A DNA stretch of 64,000 bases, taken from positions 85,882-149,881 of the forward strand of contig JAKMFL010000051.1 of assembly GCA_022425485.1 (NCBI GenBank), read 5' to 3'. The notes beneath the pieces were generated by a model. That model was not told where the DNA came from, did not search any database, and was given only the letters and a program-made list of their open reading frames with translations. This DNA is from Alphaproteobacteria bacterium (GTDB taxonomy: Bacteria > Pseudomonadota > Alphaproteobacteria > Puniceispirillales > Puniceispirillaceae). Of this stretch, positions 1 to 8,238 are shown one piece after another (the stretch's first letter is position 1; every line of letters begins with the position of its first letter). The position numbers and the translations under genes are program-made.

Positions 1-341
1 AAGACAGAAATAGTGCAGCTAGAAATTTCTGTCACTTGCGCAAATTTGTCTAGCAGTTGGATACATAAAGGCTGGCCGGATGGCAAAAGCGCCTTCCATC
101 TCAGATCAGCAAAATTGTTTTCCACCTTGTTTTGAGCCGGGCTAATCCAGTCAGTGTCTGGTTCAACATCCGGGTCAACAAAGCTATCAGGTGGCCTATC
201 GCCATCCTCAGATAGGCCAGAAGTTCCGGAAGTCCCGGAAGTTTCAGCAGTCCCGGAAGTTTTAGCAGCGCCAGAAGTTTCAGCAGCGATAGAAGTGTCT
301 ACGCTAAGGCCCTGTTGCGAAGTAGTATCTGGATGCGTCAC
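1..341 (-). CDS. ybeY: Endoribonuclease YbeY, N-terminal part (runs off window)
   Basis: This open frame on the minus strand continues past the window start. From a GTG at 339-341 it reads about 113 codons. The last visible residues (CTISVL) match the point where YbeY proteins reach their EVSVLLTD strand, and the DxDW motif about 60 residues in resembles the usual N-terminal D-P-x-W. YbeY is a zinc-dependent endoribonuclease in 16S rRNA maturation; its catalytic histidines lie outside the window. Its place after phoH is the standard alphaproteobacterial order miaB-phoH-ybeY. The first 55 or so residues are an unusual Thr/Ser/Gly/Ala/Glu-rich extension with TSG repeats, so the true start is uncertain (a TTG lies seven codons upstream of the GTG). 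The family call rests on context plus a short match. Confidence 0.6.
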   Translation of the reverse strand, partial: MTHPDTTSQQGLSVDTSIAAETSGAAKTSGTAETSGTSGTSGLSEDGDRPPDSFVDPDVEPDTDWISPAQNKVENNFADLRWKALLPSGQPLCIQLLDKFAQVTEISSCTISV

Positions 342-386
342 GTTTTTATCTATGCTCAAAGTTTATCGTTAGTGTGAATAAAATAG

Positions 387-1355
387 CTATTTTTGTCCAG
401 TCTCGTAAGCTTTCAGTATGCGTGCCACAACAGGATGGCGAACCACATCTTCCCCGCTGAGACGGGTAATACCAATACCTTTAACATCTTCAAGGCGGTT
501 TACTGCATCTGAAAGGCCAGAAAGCTGGCCACTTGGTAGGTCTATTTGAGAGAGATCGCCGGTAATAGCCATACGCGAATCATCGCCCAAACGGGTTAGT
601 ACCATTTTCATCTGCACAGGTGTTGTGTTTTGTGCCTCATCAATAATGACAAAGGCGTTTGATAGGGTACGGCCACGCATAAAGGCAAGTGGGGCGATTT
701 CAATTTCGCCGCTGGCCAACATTCTATCTACCTTATCCGAGGGCATCATATCATAAAGCGCGTCATAAAGTGGGCGCAGATACGGGTCGACCTTCTCTTT
801 CATATCGCCAGGCAAAAAACCTAAACGCTCTCCAGCTTCTACGGCCGGACGCGATAAAATAATCCGCTCTACTTGGCGGCGTTTCAGAAAATCTACCGCC
901 CACGCCACCGCCATATAGGTTTTACCTGTCCCAGCAGGGCCCAGCCCAAACACCACCTCGTTATTATGCAATAATTTGAAATAGCCTGCCTGTCCGGCTG
1001 TACGCGGAAATATTTTTTTCTTCCACGTCGTCGCAAACAAGCTTTTATCGATAGGGGTGGTAGCAGGATTTACCCCATTTTCAGTCTGCCGCAAGATGTC
1101 ATCTACCAAGGTTGCGCTTAACGCGTCCTTATTATCTTGGGCGCTAAGCTGTTTATACAAGCTGGTGAAGGTTTTGCTGGCTAGCTCCACCTTATCTGAA
1201 AGACCAGTAATTTTTATCTGGTTACCAAAACTGTCCATACTGACATTCAAGGCTTGTTCTATTCGCGCCAGATGTTGATTATGCTGACCACAAATAAGGG
1301 TCAAGAGCGTGTTATCTTCAAATTCTAGACGAACGGTTTTCTGTGCCTCTGACAC
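387..1355 (-). CDS. phoH: PhoH-like ATPase
   Basis: This is a 322-residue cytoplasmic P-loop ATPase of the PhoH/YbeZ family, which works with YbeY in RNA metabolism. An N-terminal KH-like region of about 100 residues precedes the ATPase core. Walker A is GPAGTGKT at 139-146 and Walker B is IIDEAQN at 237-243, followed by the TGDLSQIDLP sensor motif. The start is GTG, with a GGAG ribosome binding site about 10 bases upstream that lies inside the end of miaB. Only two bases separate the genes, so they are very likely co-transcribed and translationally coupled. The C-terminus RLSGEDVVRHPVV is typical of the family. Direct phosphate regulation should not be assumed from the name. Confidence 0.95.
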   Translation of the reverse strand: MSEAQKTVRLEFEDNTLLTLICGQHNQHLARIEQALNVSMDSFGNQIKITGLSDKVELASKTFTSLYKQLSAQDNKDALSATLVDDILRQTENGVNPATTPIDKSLFATTWKKKIFPRTAGQAGYFKLLHNNEVVFGLGPAGTGKTYMAVAWAVDFLKRRQVERIILSRPAVEAGERLGFLPGDMKEKVDPYLRPLYDALYDMMPSDKVDRMLASGEIEIAPLAFMRGRTLSNAFVIIDEAQNTTPVQMKMVLTRLGDDSRMAITGDLSQIDLPSGQLSGLSDAVNRLEDVKGIGITRLSGEDVVRHPVVARILKAYETGQK

Positions 1356-1357
1356 GC

Positions 1358-2719
1358 TTATGCTGCTCCTTTTGTACTAGCGGCTGCGGGGGTGCAAAGA
1401 AGGGAGTTCTGCCGCGCCTCGGTAATATCCAAATCCATAATGCGGCCAATCCAGCTTGCCTCTCCTGATAAATAGACCGATTGCATAAATGGGCTACGTC
1501 CGGTCATCTGCCCATCTCTGCTTCCTTGCTTTTCAATCAGAACTGGCAAGCGCATGCCTTCACATTTTTTGTTAAAGGCTAATTGCTGGGCATCTAGAAG
1601 CTGTTGCAAGGCAGCAAGCCTATCTGATTTTACCTGTTCATCAATTTGGCCATCTGCCCCGCTAGCAGGGGTGCCAGGCCGCGCACTATATTTAAAGGAA
1701 TAAGCAGAAGCATACCCAACATCAGAGACCAGCTTAATGGTATCGGCAAAATCTTTGTCACTTTCGCCCGGAAAGCCAACAATAAAATCCCCTGACAAGG
1801 CAATATCCGGCCGCAGCGTCCGCAAGCGGTCAATAATGCGGCGATAATCATCTGCCGTGTGACGCCGGTTCATTGCCGATAAAATGGAGTCCGAGCCAGA
1901 CTGAACAGGCAGATGTAAATACGGCATTAGCGCCGGAATATCACGATGCGCAGTCATCAACGCCTCATCCATATCTAGCGGATGTGAGGTGGTATAGCGC
2001 AAACGCTCCAGCCCATCAATTTCAGCTAGTTCACGCAGCAAGCGCCCCAACCCCCATTCACCGCGATTATCCGCAGGCGTGCCATGCCATGCATTTACAT
2101 TTTGGCCAAGAAGGGTAATCTCTTTCGTGCCGCCAGCGACCAGTCGGCGGGCTTCATCCAAGATTTGAGCGGCAGGGCGAGAAAATTCTGCGCCTCTGGT
2201 GTAAGGGACAACACAAAAGCTGCAAAATTTATCGCATCCTTCCTGCACTGACAGAAACGCTGCTGGCCCTCTGGGCGAAGCCTCTTCAGGCAGGAAATCA
2301 AATTTCACTTCTTCTGGAAATTCGGTATCCACCACAGATTTACGCGCCGCTGGGTCTGCTTTGGCAACCAGCTCCGGCAGACGGTGATAGGTTTGTGGGC
2401 CCACCACCATATCTACATAAGGGGCACGGCGGGTGATCTCCTCCCCTTCAGCTTGCGCCACGCACCCGGCTACTGCGATCAGCATCTGGCGATTTTGCTG
2501 GTCTTGGGCGCGTTGTTTTAACACCCGCAAACGCCCTAGATCAGAAAAGACCTTTTCCGACGCTTTTTCACGAATATGACAGGTATTTAAGATAACCATA
2601 TCTGCGTCTTCAGGCGCCTGTGTTGGCGTATAGCCGGTGGGCGCAAGAACATCTGCCATCCTTTCGGAATCATAGACATTCATCTGACAGCCAAAGGTCT
2701 TGATATATAGTTTCTTCAT
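1358..2719 (-). CDS. miaB: tRNA-2-methylthio-N6-dimethylallyladenosine synthase MiaB
   Basis: This 453-residue radical-SAM methylthiotransferase adds the 2-methylthio group to i6A37 in tRNA. The N-terminal MTTase domain has Cys11, Cys47 and Cys86, which should hold the auxiliary [4Fe-4S] cluster. The radical-SAM cluster motif CxxxCxxC is Cys162/166/169 ([16 protein letters not shown]). A TRAM RNA-binding domain fills roughly residues 380-445. The start [14 protein letters not shown] is canonical. It heads the miaB-phoH-ybeY run. The usual alphaproteobacterial neighbour fur is not found between this gene and rimI; the 110-bp gap there contains no gene I can support. Confidence 0.97.
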   Translation of the reverse strand: MKKLYIKTFGCQMNVYDSERMADVLAPTGYTPTQAPEDADMVILNTCHIREKASEKVFSDLGRLRVLKQRAQDQQNRQMLIAVAGCVAQAEGEEITRRAPYVDMVVGPQTYHRLPELVAKADPAARKSVVDTEFPEEVKFDFLPEEASPRGPAAFLSVQEGCDKFCSFCVVPYTRGAEFSRPAAQILDEARRLVAGGTKEITLLGQNVNAWHGTPADNRGEWGLGRLLRELAEIDGLERLRYTTSHPLDMDEALMTAHRDIPALMPYLHLPVQSGSDSILSAMNRRHTADDYRRIIDRLRTLRPDIALSGDFIVGFPGESDKDFADTIKLVSDVGYASAYSFKYSARPGTPASGADGQIDEQVKSDRLAALQQLLDAQQLAFNKKCEGMRLPVLIEKQGSRDGQMTGRSPFMQSVYLSGEASWIGRIMDLDITEARQNSLLCTPAAASTKGAA

Positions 2720-2829
2720 CTATCTTCGATCATCCCCTATCTGGTCTGATTATGCAAAATAAAAGTTACCCTTTTTTTGCGCGGTTGCCACTCTTACCTG
2801 TAGGGCCATATTTGCGTCAAGCATTGGAT

Positions 2830-3315
2830 TTAGTAACCCGCAGGCAACTGTTTTTCCATAACCAGCGCATCTATTTGGCGAGCACCGCGTTGATAATAGC
2901 CCTGTCGGCGGCCAATTTCCCTGAAATCAGCACGCCTATATAGCTGCTGGGCAATAGCATTATCTTCCGCCACTTCCAATATAATCTTTTGCAGCTTTCG
3001 TGCTATGGACAGCTCTATGGCTGCGGTTAGCAGCATTTTTCCAATACCGTTATTCTGCGCCATAGGGGCAACACAAATTTCTAAAATATCTGCGCTCTCG
3101 CCAGAACTCAGCAAAATAATGAAGCCGACAACTTCTGCATCCAGGCACGCTATCGCCCCATAAACAGCCTTACTTTTCGTCAATCTTGTCAGAATCTTAG
3201 CTTCGGCAATCTCTTTTTCTGGATAAGCGGAGAGATATACGCCTTCAATTGCAGCGCTCTGTTCAGCCAGTTGCAGATATATCTCAGCTTTACCGGACTT
3301 ATTTGCCATTCCCAT
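2830..3315 (-). CDS. rimI: Ribosomal-protein-alanine N-acetyltransferase RimI-like (GNAT)
   Basis: This 161-residue GNAT acetyltransferase is placed 24 bp after tsaB, the normal position of rimI, whose product acetylates the N-terminus of ribosomal protein S18. Visible GNAT features are the motif A acetyl-CoA loop (VAPMAQNNGIGKMLL, about residues 85-99), the following helix, and motif B with LEVAEDNAIAQQLYRRADF. The C-terminal RRQGYYQRG...DALVMEK agrees with the RimI family. An alternative start, MANKSGK, lies two codons in; the ribosome binding site is weak for both. The acetylation substrate is inferred from context, since GNAT specificity cannot be read directly. Confidence 0.82.
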   Translation of the reverse strand: MGMANKSGKAEIYLQLAEQSAAIEGVYLSAYPEKEIAEAKILTRLTKSKAVYGAIACLDAEVVGFIILLSSGESADILEICVAPMAQNNGIGKMLLTAAIELSIARKLQKIILEVAEDNAIAQQLYRRADFREIGRRQGYYQRGARQIDALVMEKQLPAGY

Positions 3316-3339
3316 TATCTACCATTTTCTGGATAACCA

Positions 3340-4119
3340 TCATTTTGCAGATTTAGAAGCGCGCACGCCGCCAAGTTTTGGCGCAGCAATGTAAAGAGGC
3401 TCTAAACCAACTTGCGTAAATCGTGCTGGCTCGCGCAAGGTAGCGAGCGCAAAATAGGCGATATCGCGTGCATCTAAATGATGGGGCTGAAACCCCACAT
3501 TAATATCTGCATTCTTAATATCTGCATTTATTTCTTCTGACAGGGCAGCCAGTCCATCATCTTGTTTAAATTCTTCTTCCTCTAGCCCACATACAACCAG
3601 CTTCTTTGTTTTATTTTCTGTCAAAGCTTTGATAATCATGGCGGTTAAACTGGCCCTATCATAATCCTCAATTTTGCTTAAAACGCCCAAATCAGCGTCA
3701 AATAGCTGGGCGAAATAGGTGCCTCTTCGGCTATCCGCAAGGCAAAGAGTGATTTGACGCCCAGCTTCTTTATTTTGCATCCCGGCTTGATAGGCCAGCG
3801 CGGATAGACCGCTTATCCCCAGCGGCGTTGCACCGGTTGCTAATTGATACCCTTTGGCAGCAGATAAACAGACCCGCAAGCCGGTAAATGAACCCGGCCC
3901 ACAACCTGCCGCTATATGGGTGATATTGGCAAGCTGAATACCTGCTATACGCGCTGTTTTATCTACCAGCCCTATCAAGGTTTCAGCATGCCCGTGACGT
4001 GCTTTATGTTCCTGAAAACCTGTTATTTTTCTATCAACCATGAGGGCAGCAGAGGCCGCATTACCACTGCATTCAAGGGCTAATATTATAGAATTCTCTG
4101 TTTTTGCATCTTGCAGCAT
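3340..4119 (-). CDS. tsaB: tRNA threonylcarbamoyladenosine biosynthesis protein TsaB
   Basis: This 259-residue ASKHA-fold protein is the partner of TsaD and TsaE in making t6A37 in ANN-decoding tRNAs. The N-terminal ALECSGNAASAAL phosphate-1 strand-turn and the GCGPGSFTGLRVCLSAAKG motif near residues 73-91 are diagnostic of TsaB. TsaB lacks the metal-binding histidines of TsaD and acts as a scaffold. It is first in a tsaB-rimI pair. A 15-bp tandem duplication at 3500-3529 encodes the local repeat NADI-K-NADI, the same unit size seen in other genes here. The 5' end lies about 100 bp from the divergent deacetylase gene, so the two share a promoter region. Confidence 0.93.
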   Translation of the reverse strand: MLQDAKTENSIILALECSGNAASAALMVDRKITGFQEHKARHGHAETLIGLVDKTARIAGIQLANITHIAAGCGPGSFTGLRVCLSAAKGYQLATGATPLGISGLSALAYQAGMQNKEAGRQITLCLADSRRGTYFAQLFDADLGVLSKIEDYDRASLTAMIIKALTENKTKKLVVCGLEEEEFKQDDGLAALSEEINADIKNADINVGFQPHHLDARDIAYFALATLREPARFTQVGLEPLYIAAPKLGGVRASKSAK

Positions 4120-4219
4120 TTCTCACCGCTCTATCTTTTTGTCTGCTCTTCTACCTATCTGTTGTTGCATAACAGGTCAAAAAAAATTAATCTCCGCTCA
4201 ATGTTTGAGGAGTGCAAAA

Positions 4220-5308
4220 ATGACCCATAATATAGGCTGGCCCTTGATAACGACGCGCCAAAGGAGCGCAAATCAATTACGCATAGGCGTTTTTGCGGCT
4301 AGCGCGTTATTACTGGCTTCCATGTTCGCACTTTTATTGCCGCAAAAGAGCTTGGCACAAGAACTAGCACGCGATAGCGCTTCGGTGATTATGTATCATC
4401 GTTTTGGCGAGGACAGATACCCCTCAACCAATATCCGCATCCCCCAGTTTGAAGAGCATTTAGCGCTTTTAACCAATGGCAATTATACTGTCTTGCCGTT
4501 GCCTGAGATCATTAAAACCTTGCAAGCTGGCGGCACGCTACCAGACAGAACCGTCGCGATAACTATAGATGATGCGTATTTGTCTGTTTATGAACAAGCG
4601 TGGCCACGTTTAAAAGAGCTTGGCTTGCCCTTTACCATATTTGTAGCGACCAACCCGGTAGAAAAGAACCGGCGCGGCTATATGAGCTGGGATATGTTAA
4701 GAGAGTTGCAAAGCCAAGGGGTTACTATTGGCTCACAAACCCACACGCATCCGCATTTACATCGCAAGTCAGCTGAACAAGTGCGCCAAGAAATTACCAC
4801 TTCCAATCAGCTTTTTTTAGAAGAGCTTGGTATGCGCCCAGAGCTATTTGCCTATCCGTTTGGTGAATATTCAAGCTTTGTTGTGGATATTGTAAAAGAA
4901 GCTGGCTTTGTTGCCGCCTTTGGCCAAAATTCAGGTATTATGCATAGTCAAGATAGAATGTTTGAGCTGCCCCGCTTTGCCTTTAACGAAAATTATGGGA
5001 CGATTGACAGGCTGGAGCTTGCCGTAAATGGCCTGCCACTCAAAATCACTGATCTGACACCAGAAGATATGGTCTTAGCCGAAAACCCGCCCCTCTATGG
5101 CTTTACCCTGCATGAAGATATGCGCCCACAAGGGCAATTGCGGTGTTTTGCCAGCGGCTATGGCAAAATAGAGGTATCGCTTATTGGTCAGCGTGCAGAA
5201 ATCAGGCTACCCGGGGCATTGAAAAATGGCCGTTCTCGCATCAATTGCACGATGCCTGCTGGCCAGAATAGGTGGCGCTGGTTTGGCCGTCAGTTTTTAA
5301 CAGACTAG
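4220..5308 (+). CDS. Exported polysaccharide deacetylase family protein
   Basis: This is a 362-residue protein counted from the ATG at 4220, chosen because GAGGAG sits eight bases upstream and because a signal peptide follows: basic residues, a hydrophobic stretch at about 28-45, then SLAQE as a likely cleavage site. A longer frame back to 4040 would run into tsaB. The NodB-type carbohydrate esterase 4 domain begins at SVIMYHRFG. Motif 1 is TIDDAY, with the catalytic and zinc-binding Asp pair; motif 2 is IGSQTHTHPHL. In the usual SHTxxHPxL motif the first zinc ligand is His, and here that position is Gln, although extra histidines are adjacent. A C-terminal region of about 90 residues has no fold I recognise. 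The substrate is unknown: peptidoglycan or an exopolysaccharide. Confidence 0.85.
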   Translation: MTHNIGWPLITTRQRSANQLRIGVFAASALLLASMFALLLPQKSLAQELARDSASVIMYHRFGEDRYPSTNIRIPQFEEHLALLTNGNYTVLPLPEIIKTLQAGGTLPDRTVAITIDDAYLSVYEQAWPRLKELGLPFTIFVATNPVEKNRRGYMSWDMLRELQSQGVTIGSQTHTHPHLHRKSAEQVRQEITTSNQLFLEELGMRPELFAYPFGEYSSFVVDIVKEAGFVAAFGQNSGIMHSQDRMFELPRFAFNENYGTIDRLELAVNGLPLKITDLTPEDMVLAENPPLYGFTLHEDMRPQGQLRCFASGYGKIEVSLIGQRAEIRLPGALKNGRSRINCTMPAGQNRWRWFGRQFLTD

Positions 5309-5327
5309 GCTCTGGCTTTACCTATCT

Positions 5328-6389
5328 CTAAAATATCGGTGCTTTCAGTTTTATTTCGTTAAATCGATTGAAATCATTTTGTGCAATCACTGTTTGCAGC
5401 GTTTCAACATATTCATTGCCTATCTCTGCATAGACAGAAAGCTCTGCCAGCACATCATCAAAATTCGCGCTACCTTGATTATATAAAGCTCTGTTCTGGC
5501 GAAATCCCTCATAAGCGTAAAAGGAATTTAAATTCAACATATAAGCCCGTACAGAGGCCAGTAAATCTGGAAAGGTACGAACCGATGCGCGGCTATCGCT
5601 TGCCTCTCTAGCTTTGATCCCTGCCTTATCATTCCAGACCCATTGCCCAAATAATGCATTACCCGCAATGGTGAAGCGGGATTGTCCCCAGCCAGATTCA
5701 ACAGCCGCCTGTGCCAGAGCCAGCGATACCGGAACGGGCGCTATACGCAAGCGCAAAGCCTGATAAAGAGCTGCGTCTGACGCTTCAATATCTATCTTAT
5801 ACTGGGCAGCATATCGCGCTAATGTCTTGCTGTCTCCACGCTGATAGGCCAATTCAATGTCTTTTCTCTTGCTGAGAATTTCGTCATTCGCGCGCAAAAT
5901 CAGGGGGAGTAATATTTTCACGAACACGTCTTTGCGCTCCCCTACTTCTAGCGGGGATAAATTTGGCATTCGCGGAATGAATACGCGCGGGATGACACCC
6001 GTTCGCGTGGTGGGTAGGCTATATTTAACCGCATGTGGTATTGGCGGACGCCGGGTTGGCAAACTAAGCAAGGCTTCTTTTGAGCGTATGTTTTGTGTGC
6101 GCTGAAGGCCTTGTGATAATTGCGCATTGGCGTCCTCTAACTGCTGATCGAGCGCATCTTGTTCAGCAATGCTCAGGCCTTGCTGACTTCTCAAATTCTG
6201 CAAGCGAACTAATTCTGCCTCAAGTTTGGCGATTTCGGCAAATAACCTCTGATTACCATTATTCATAGCCAGAAAATGAGGTGGGCTGATGATTGCGGGC
6301 AATAAAAACCCTGCGCAAATGCACAGTAAAACAAATCCAGCTAGAGATTTGTTAGATAATTTTAAGGATACTGGTTCATGAAGGGACAC
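5328..6389 (-). CDS. Bax-like membrane-anchored glucosaminidase family protein
   Basis: This 353-residue protein has one N-terminal membrane segment (about residues 16-37), a coiled-coil-prone region rich in Leu, Gln and Glu (about 45-105), a Pro/Arg-rich linker, and a C-terminal glucosaminidase (Bax, PF01832-type) domain. Diagnostic stretches are RKDVFVKILLPLILRANDEI, VPVSLALAQAAVESGWGQSRF with the presumed catalytic Glu, and GNALFGQW. The protein should act on peptidoglycan from the periplasmic face. The start is GTG with only a weak ribosome binding site. It converges with the deacetylase gene (20-bp gap), so both neighbours are predicted cell-envelope enzymes, but they are not an operon. 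Confidence 0.85.
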   Translation of the reverse strand: MSLHEPVSLKLSNKSLAGFVLLCICAGFLLPAIISPPHFLAMNNGNQRLFAEIAKLEAELVRLQNLRSQQGLSIAEQDALDQQLEDANAQLSQGLQRTQNIRSKEALLSLPTRRPPIPHAVKYSLPTTRTGVIPRVFIPRMPNLSPLEVGERKDVFVKILLPLILRANDEILSKRKDIELAYQRGDSKTLARYAAQYKIDIEASDAALYQALRLRIAPVPVSLALAQAAVESGWGQSRFTIAGNALFGQWVWNDKAGIKAREASDSRASVRTFPDLLASVRAYMLNLNSFYAYEGFRQNRALYNQGSANFDDVLAELSVYAEIGNEYVETLQTVIAQNDFNRFNEIKLKAPIF

Positions 6390-6439
6390 AGCTCAAATAA
6401 TCCTTTTCTGCATAAAGGGGGCTGTGGGAAACACATTGC

Positions 6440-6991
6440 CTATTCTTCGGTTGGGCGCACCTCAACCACTTCAGGGATATAATGACGAAGCATGTTTTCA
6501 ATACCCATTTTCAAGGTCGCAGTTGAACTTGGACACCCTTGGCAAGCGCCGCGCATCTGCAAAGTTACCACCCCTTCATCAAAGGAATGAAAGGTAATAT
6601 CGCCGCCATCCATTGCCACAGCTGGGCGCACGCGCGTATCCAAAAGATGCTTGATCTGCTGCACTACCTCATCATCATCACTATTATCCGCCTCGCTGTC
6701 CTGAGCAGCGTCCATCACCGGCAGGCCAGAAGCAAAATGTTCCATAATCCCTGCCAAAACAGATGGCTTTAGGGCAAACCATTCCATCTGTTCTGCTTTA
6801 GTGATAGAGACAAAATCACCGCTTAGAAATACTGATTCCACCCCATTAATGCGCAGTAACCGGCTGGCAAGGGGCGAGGTTTTTGCTTCGTCGGATGAGT
6901 TGAATTCCGCAGAGTTGCCGGGCAATACATCTACACCTGGAATAAATTTCAAAGTCGCCGGATTGGGTGTATCTTCTGTTTGAATAAACAT
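6440..6991 (-). CDS. nfuA: NfuA-type iron-sulfur cluster carrier protein
   Basis: This 183-residue protein is counted from the ATG at 6991, which gives the canonical start MFIQTEDTPNPATLKF and has a GAGGA motif eight bases upstream; a TTG five codons earlier overlaps that motif and is less likely. The N-terminal Nfu_N domain (about 1-90) is joined by an acidic linker (DSEADNSDDDE) to the C-terminal NifU-like domain. The cluster-binding CxxC is Cys150/Cys153 in MRGACQGCPSS. It receives and delivers [4Fe-4S] clusters to client enzymes. It sits alone between the Bax-like gene and trpS. The 170-bp gap to trpS holds no gene I can support. Confidence 0.95.
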   Translation of the reverse strand: MFIQTEDTPNPATLKFIPGVDVLPGNSAEFNSSDEAKTSPLASRLLRINGVESVFLSGDFVSITKAEQMEWFALKPSVLAGIMEHFASGLPVMDAAQDSEADNSDDDEVVQQIKHLLDTRVRPAVAMDGGDITFHSFDEGVVTLQMRGACQGCPSSTATLKMGIENMLRHYIPEVVEVRPTEE

Positions 6992-7164
6992 GGGCAGCGT
7001 CCTCAATTGCGTGTAAATTTGACCTATATAAGGCTAGCGGTATTTACCATCTTCTTTGGTGACAAATATAAACTGGTTCTATCGATATGGGAAGGCCGGT
7101 GCGAATTATCAAGGTTGCAACAGTGCTTGCAGTGATATTCAGCGCTGTCTGTTCGGTACATATT

Positions 7165-8172
7165 TTAGGCGAAACCAACCAGTTTTTTAACTTCTGCTAA
7201 AATTGGGCCCGCAATAGCTTGTGCCTGCTCAGCGCCCTTTTCCAATAGCGCATCAATTTGCGCGTCATCTTCCAATAACTTATTCATCTCGGCACTAATC
7301 GGTGCAATTTGCAAAACAGCGAGTTCAGCTAAAGCTGGTTTAAAAACGCCAAATCCTTGGCCGCCAAATTCAGACAAAACATCCGCCTGCGAGCGCCCAG
7401 ATAATCCAGCGAAGATGCCAACGAGATTGGCTGCCTCTGGGCGCCCTGCCAAACCGGCTATTTCAGTTGGCAGAACTTCAGGATCTGTTTTCGCACGTTT
7501 AATTTTCTGCGCAATATCGTCTGCACTATCTGTTAAATTGATGCGGGTAGCGTCAGAGATATCTGACTTGCTCATCTTTGAGTTCCCATCACGTAAGCTC
7601 ATCACCCGTGCAGCCGTCGCTTGTATTTGTGGCTCTGGCTGGGGGAAAAATTCAGAATCAAACATGGAATTGAAGGCAGCCGCAATATCACGGGTTAATT
7701 CCAGATGCTGTTTTTGATCCTCACCTACCGGCACATGGGTCGCTTTATAAGCCAAAATATCTGCTGCCATAAGCGTTGGATAAGCATATAGGCCAACCGT
7801 TGCATTTTCACGGTTTTTGCCCGCTTTTTCTTTGAACTGTGTCATCCGGTTAAGCCAGCCAAGACGCGCGACACAATTGAAAACCCATGCGAGCTCTGCA
7901 TGCTGAGGTACACGCGACTGGTTAAACAAAATCGATTTTTCGGGATTGATACCAGAAGCAATAAGACAGGCCGCCACCTCACATATTGAGCGGCGCAACA
8001 CAGACGGATCCTGCGGTACGGTTATGGCATGCAAATCGACCACACAATAGATACATTCAAAATCATCTTGTAGGGCTATCCAGTTTTTGATTGCGCCCAG
8101 ATAATTGCCCAAATGCAAATTGCCTGTTGGTTGCACACCAGAAAAAATACGGCCCTTTTTTGCCTCACCCAT
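7165..8172 (-). CDS. trpS: Tryptophanyl-tRNA synthetase
   Basis: This 335-residue class Ic aminoacyl-tRNA synthetase charges tRNA-Trp. The N-terminal [18 protein letters not shown] carries the HIGH-type signature (HLGN, residues 20-23). The second ATP-binding signature, KMSKS, is complete at residues 199-203. [18 protein letters not shown] is the family's conserved adenylate-site helix. Length matches bacterial TrpRS. It follows murJ by 66 bp on the same strand, the usual alphaproteobacterial neighbour. Confidence 0.97.
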   Translation of the reverse strand: MGEAKKGRIFSGVQPTGNLHLGNYLGAIKNWIALQDDFECIYCVVDLHAITVPQDPSVLRRSICEVAACLIASGINPEKSILFNQSRVPQHAELAWVFNCVARLGWLNRMTQFKEKAGKNRENATVGLYAYPTLMAADILAYKATHVPVGEDQKQHLELTRDIAAAFNSMFDSEFFPQPEPQIQATAARVMSLRDGNSKMSKSDISDATRINLTDSADDIAQKIKRAKTDPEVLPTEIAGLAGRPEAANLVGIFAGLSGRSQADVLSEFGGQGFGVFKPALAELAVLQIAPISAEMNKLLEDDAQIDALLEKGAEQAQAIAGPILAEVKKLVGFA

Positions 8173-8238
8173 GTCGGTCTTCCCTACCTCTTATCTTGCT
8201 CACAGCAAAAAGGCTGATAAACAGAATCTGACGGCATT

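Noticed and set aside
154..372. 72-codon plus-strand frame with VPEV repeats
   Set aside because: It is the reverse reading of the repeat-rich start of ybeY; the minus-strand frame is supported by family similarity and gene order.
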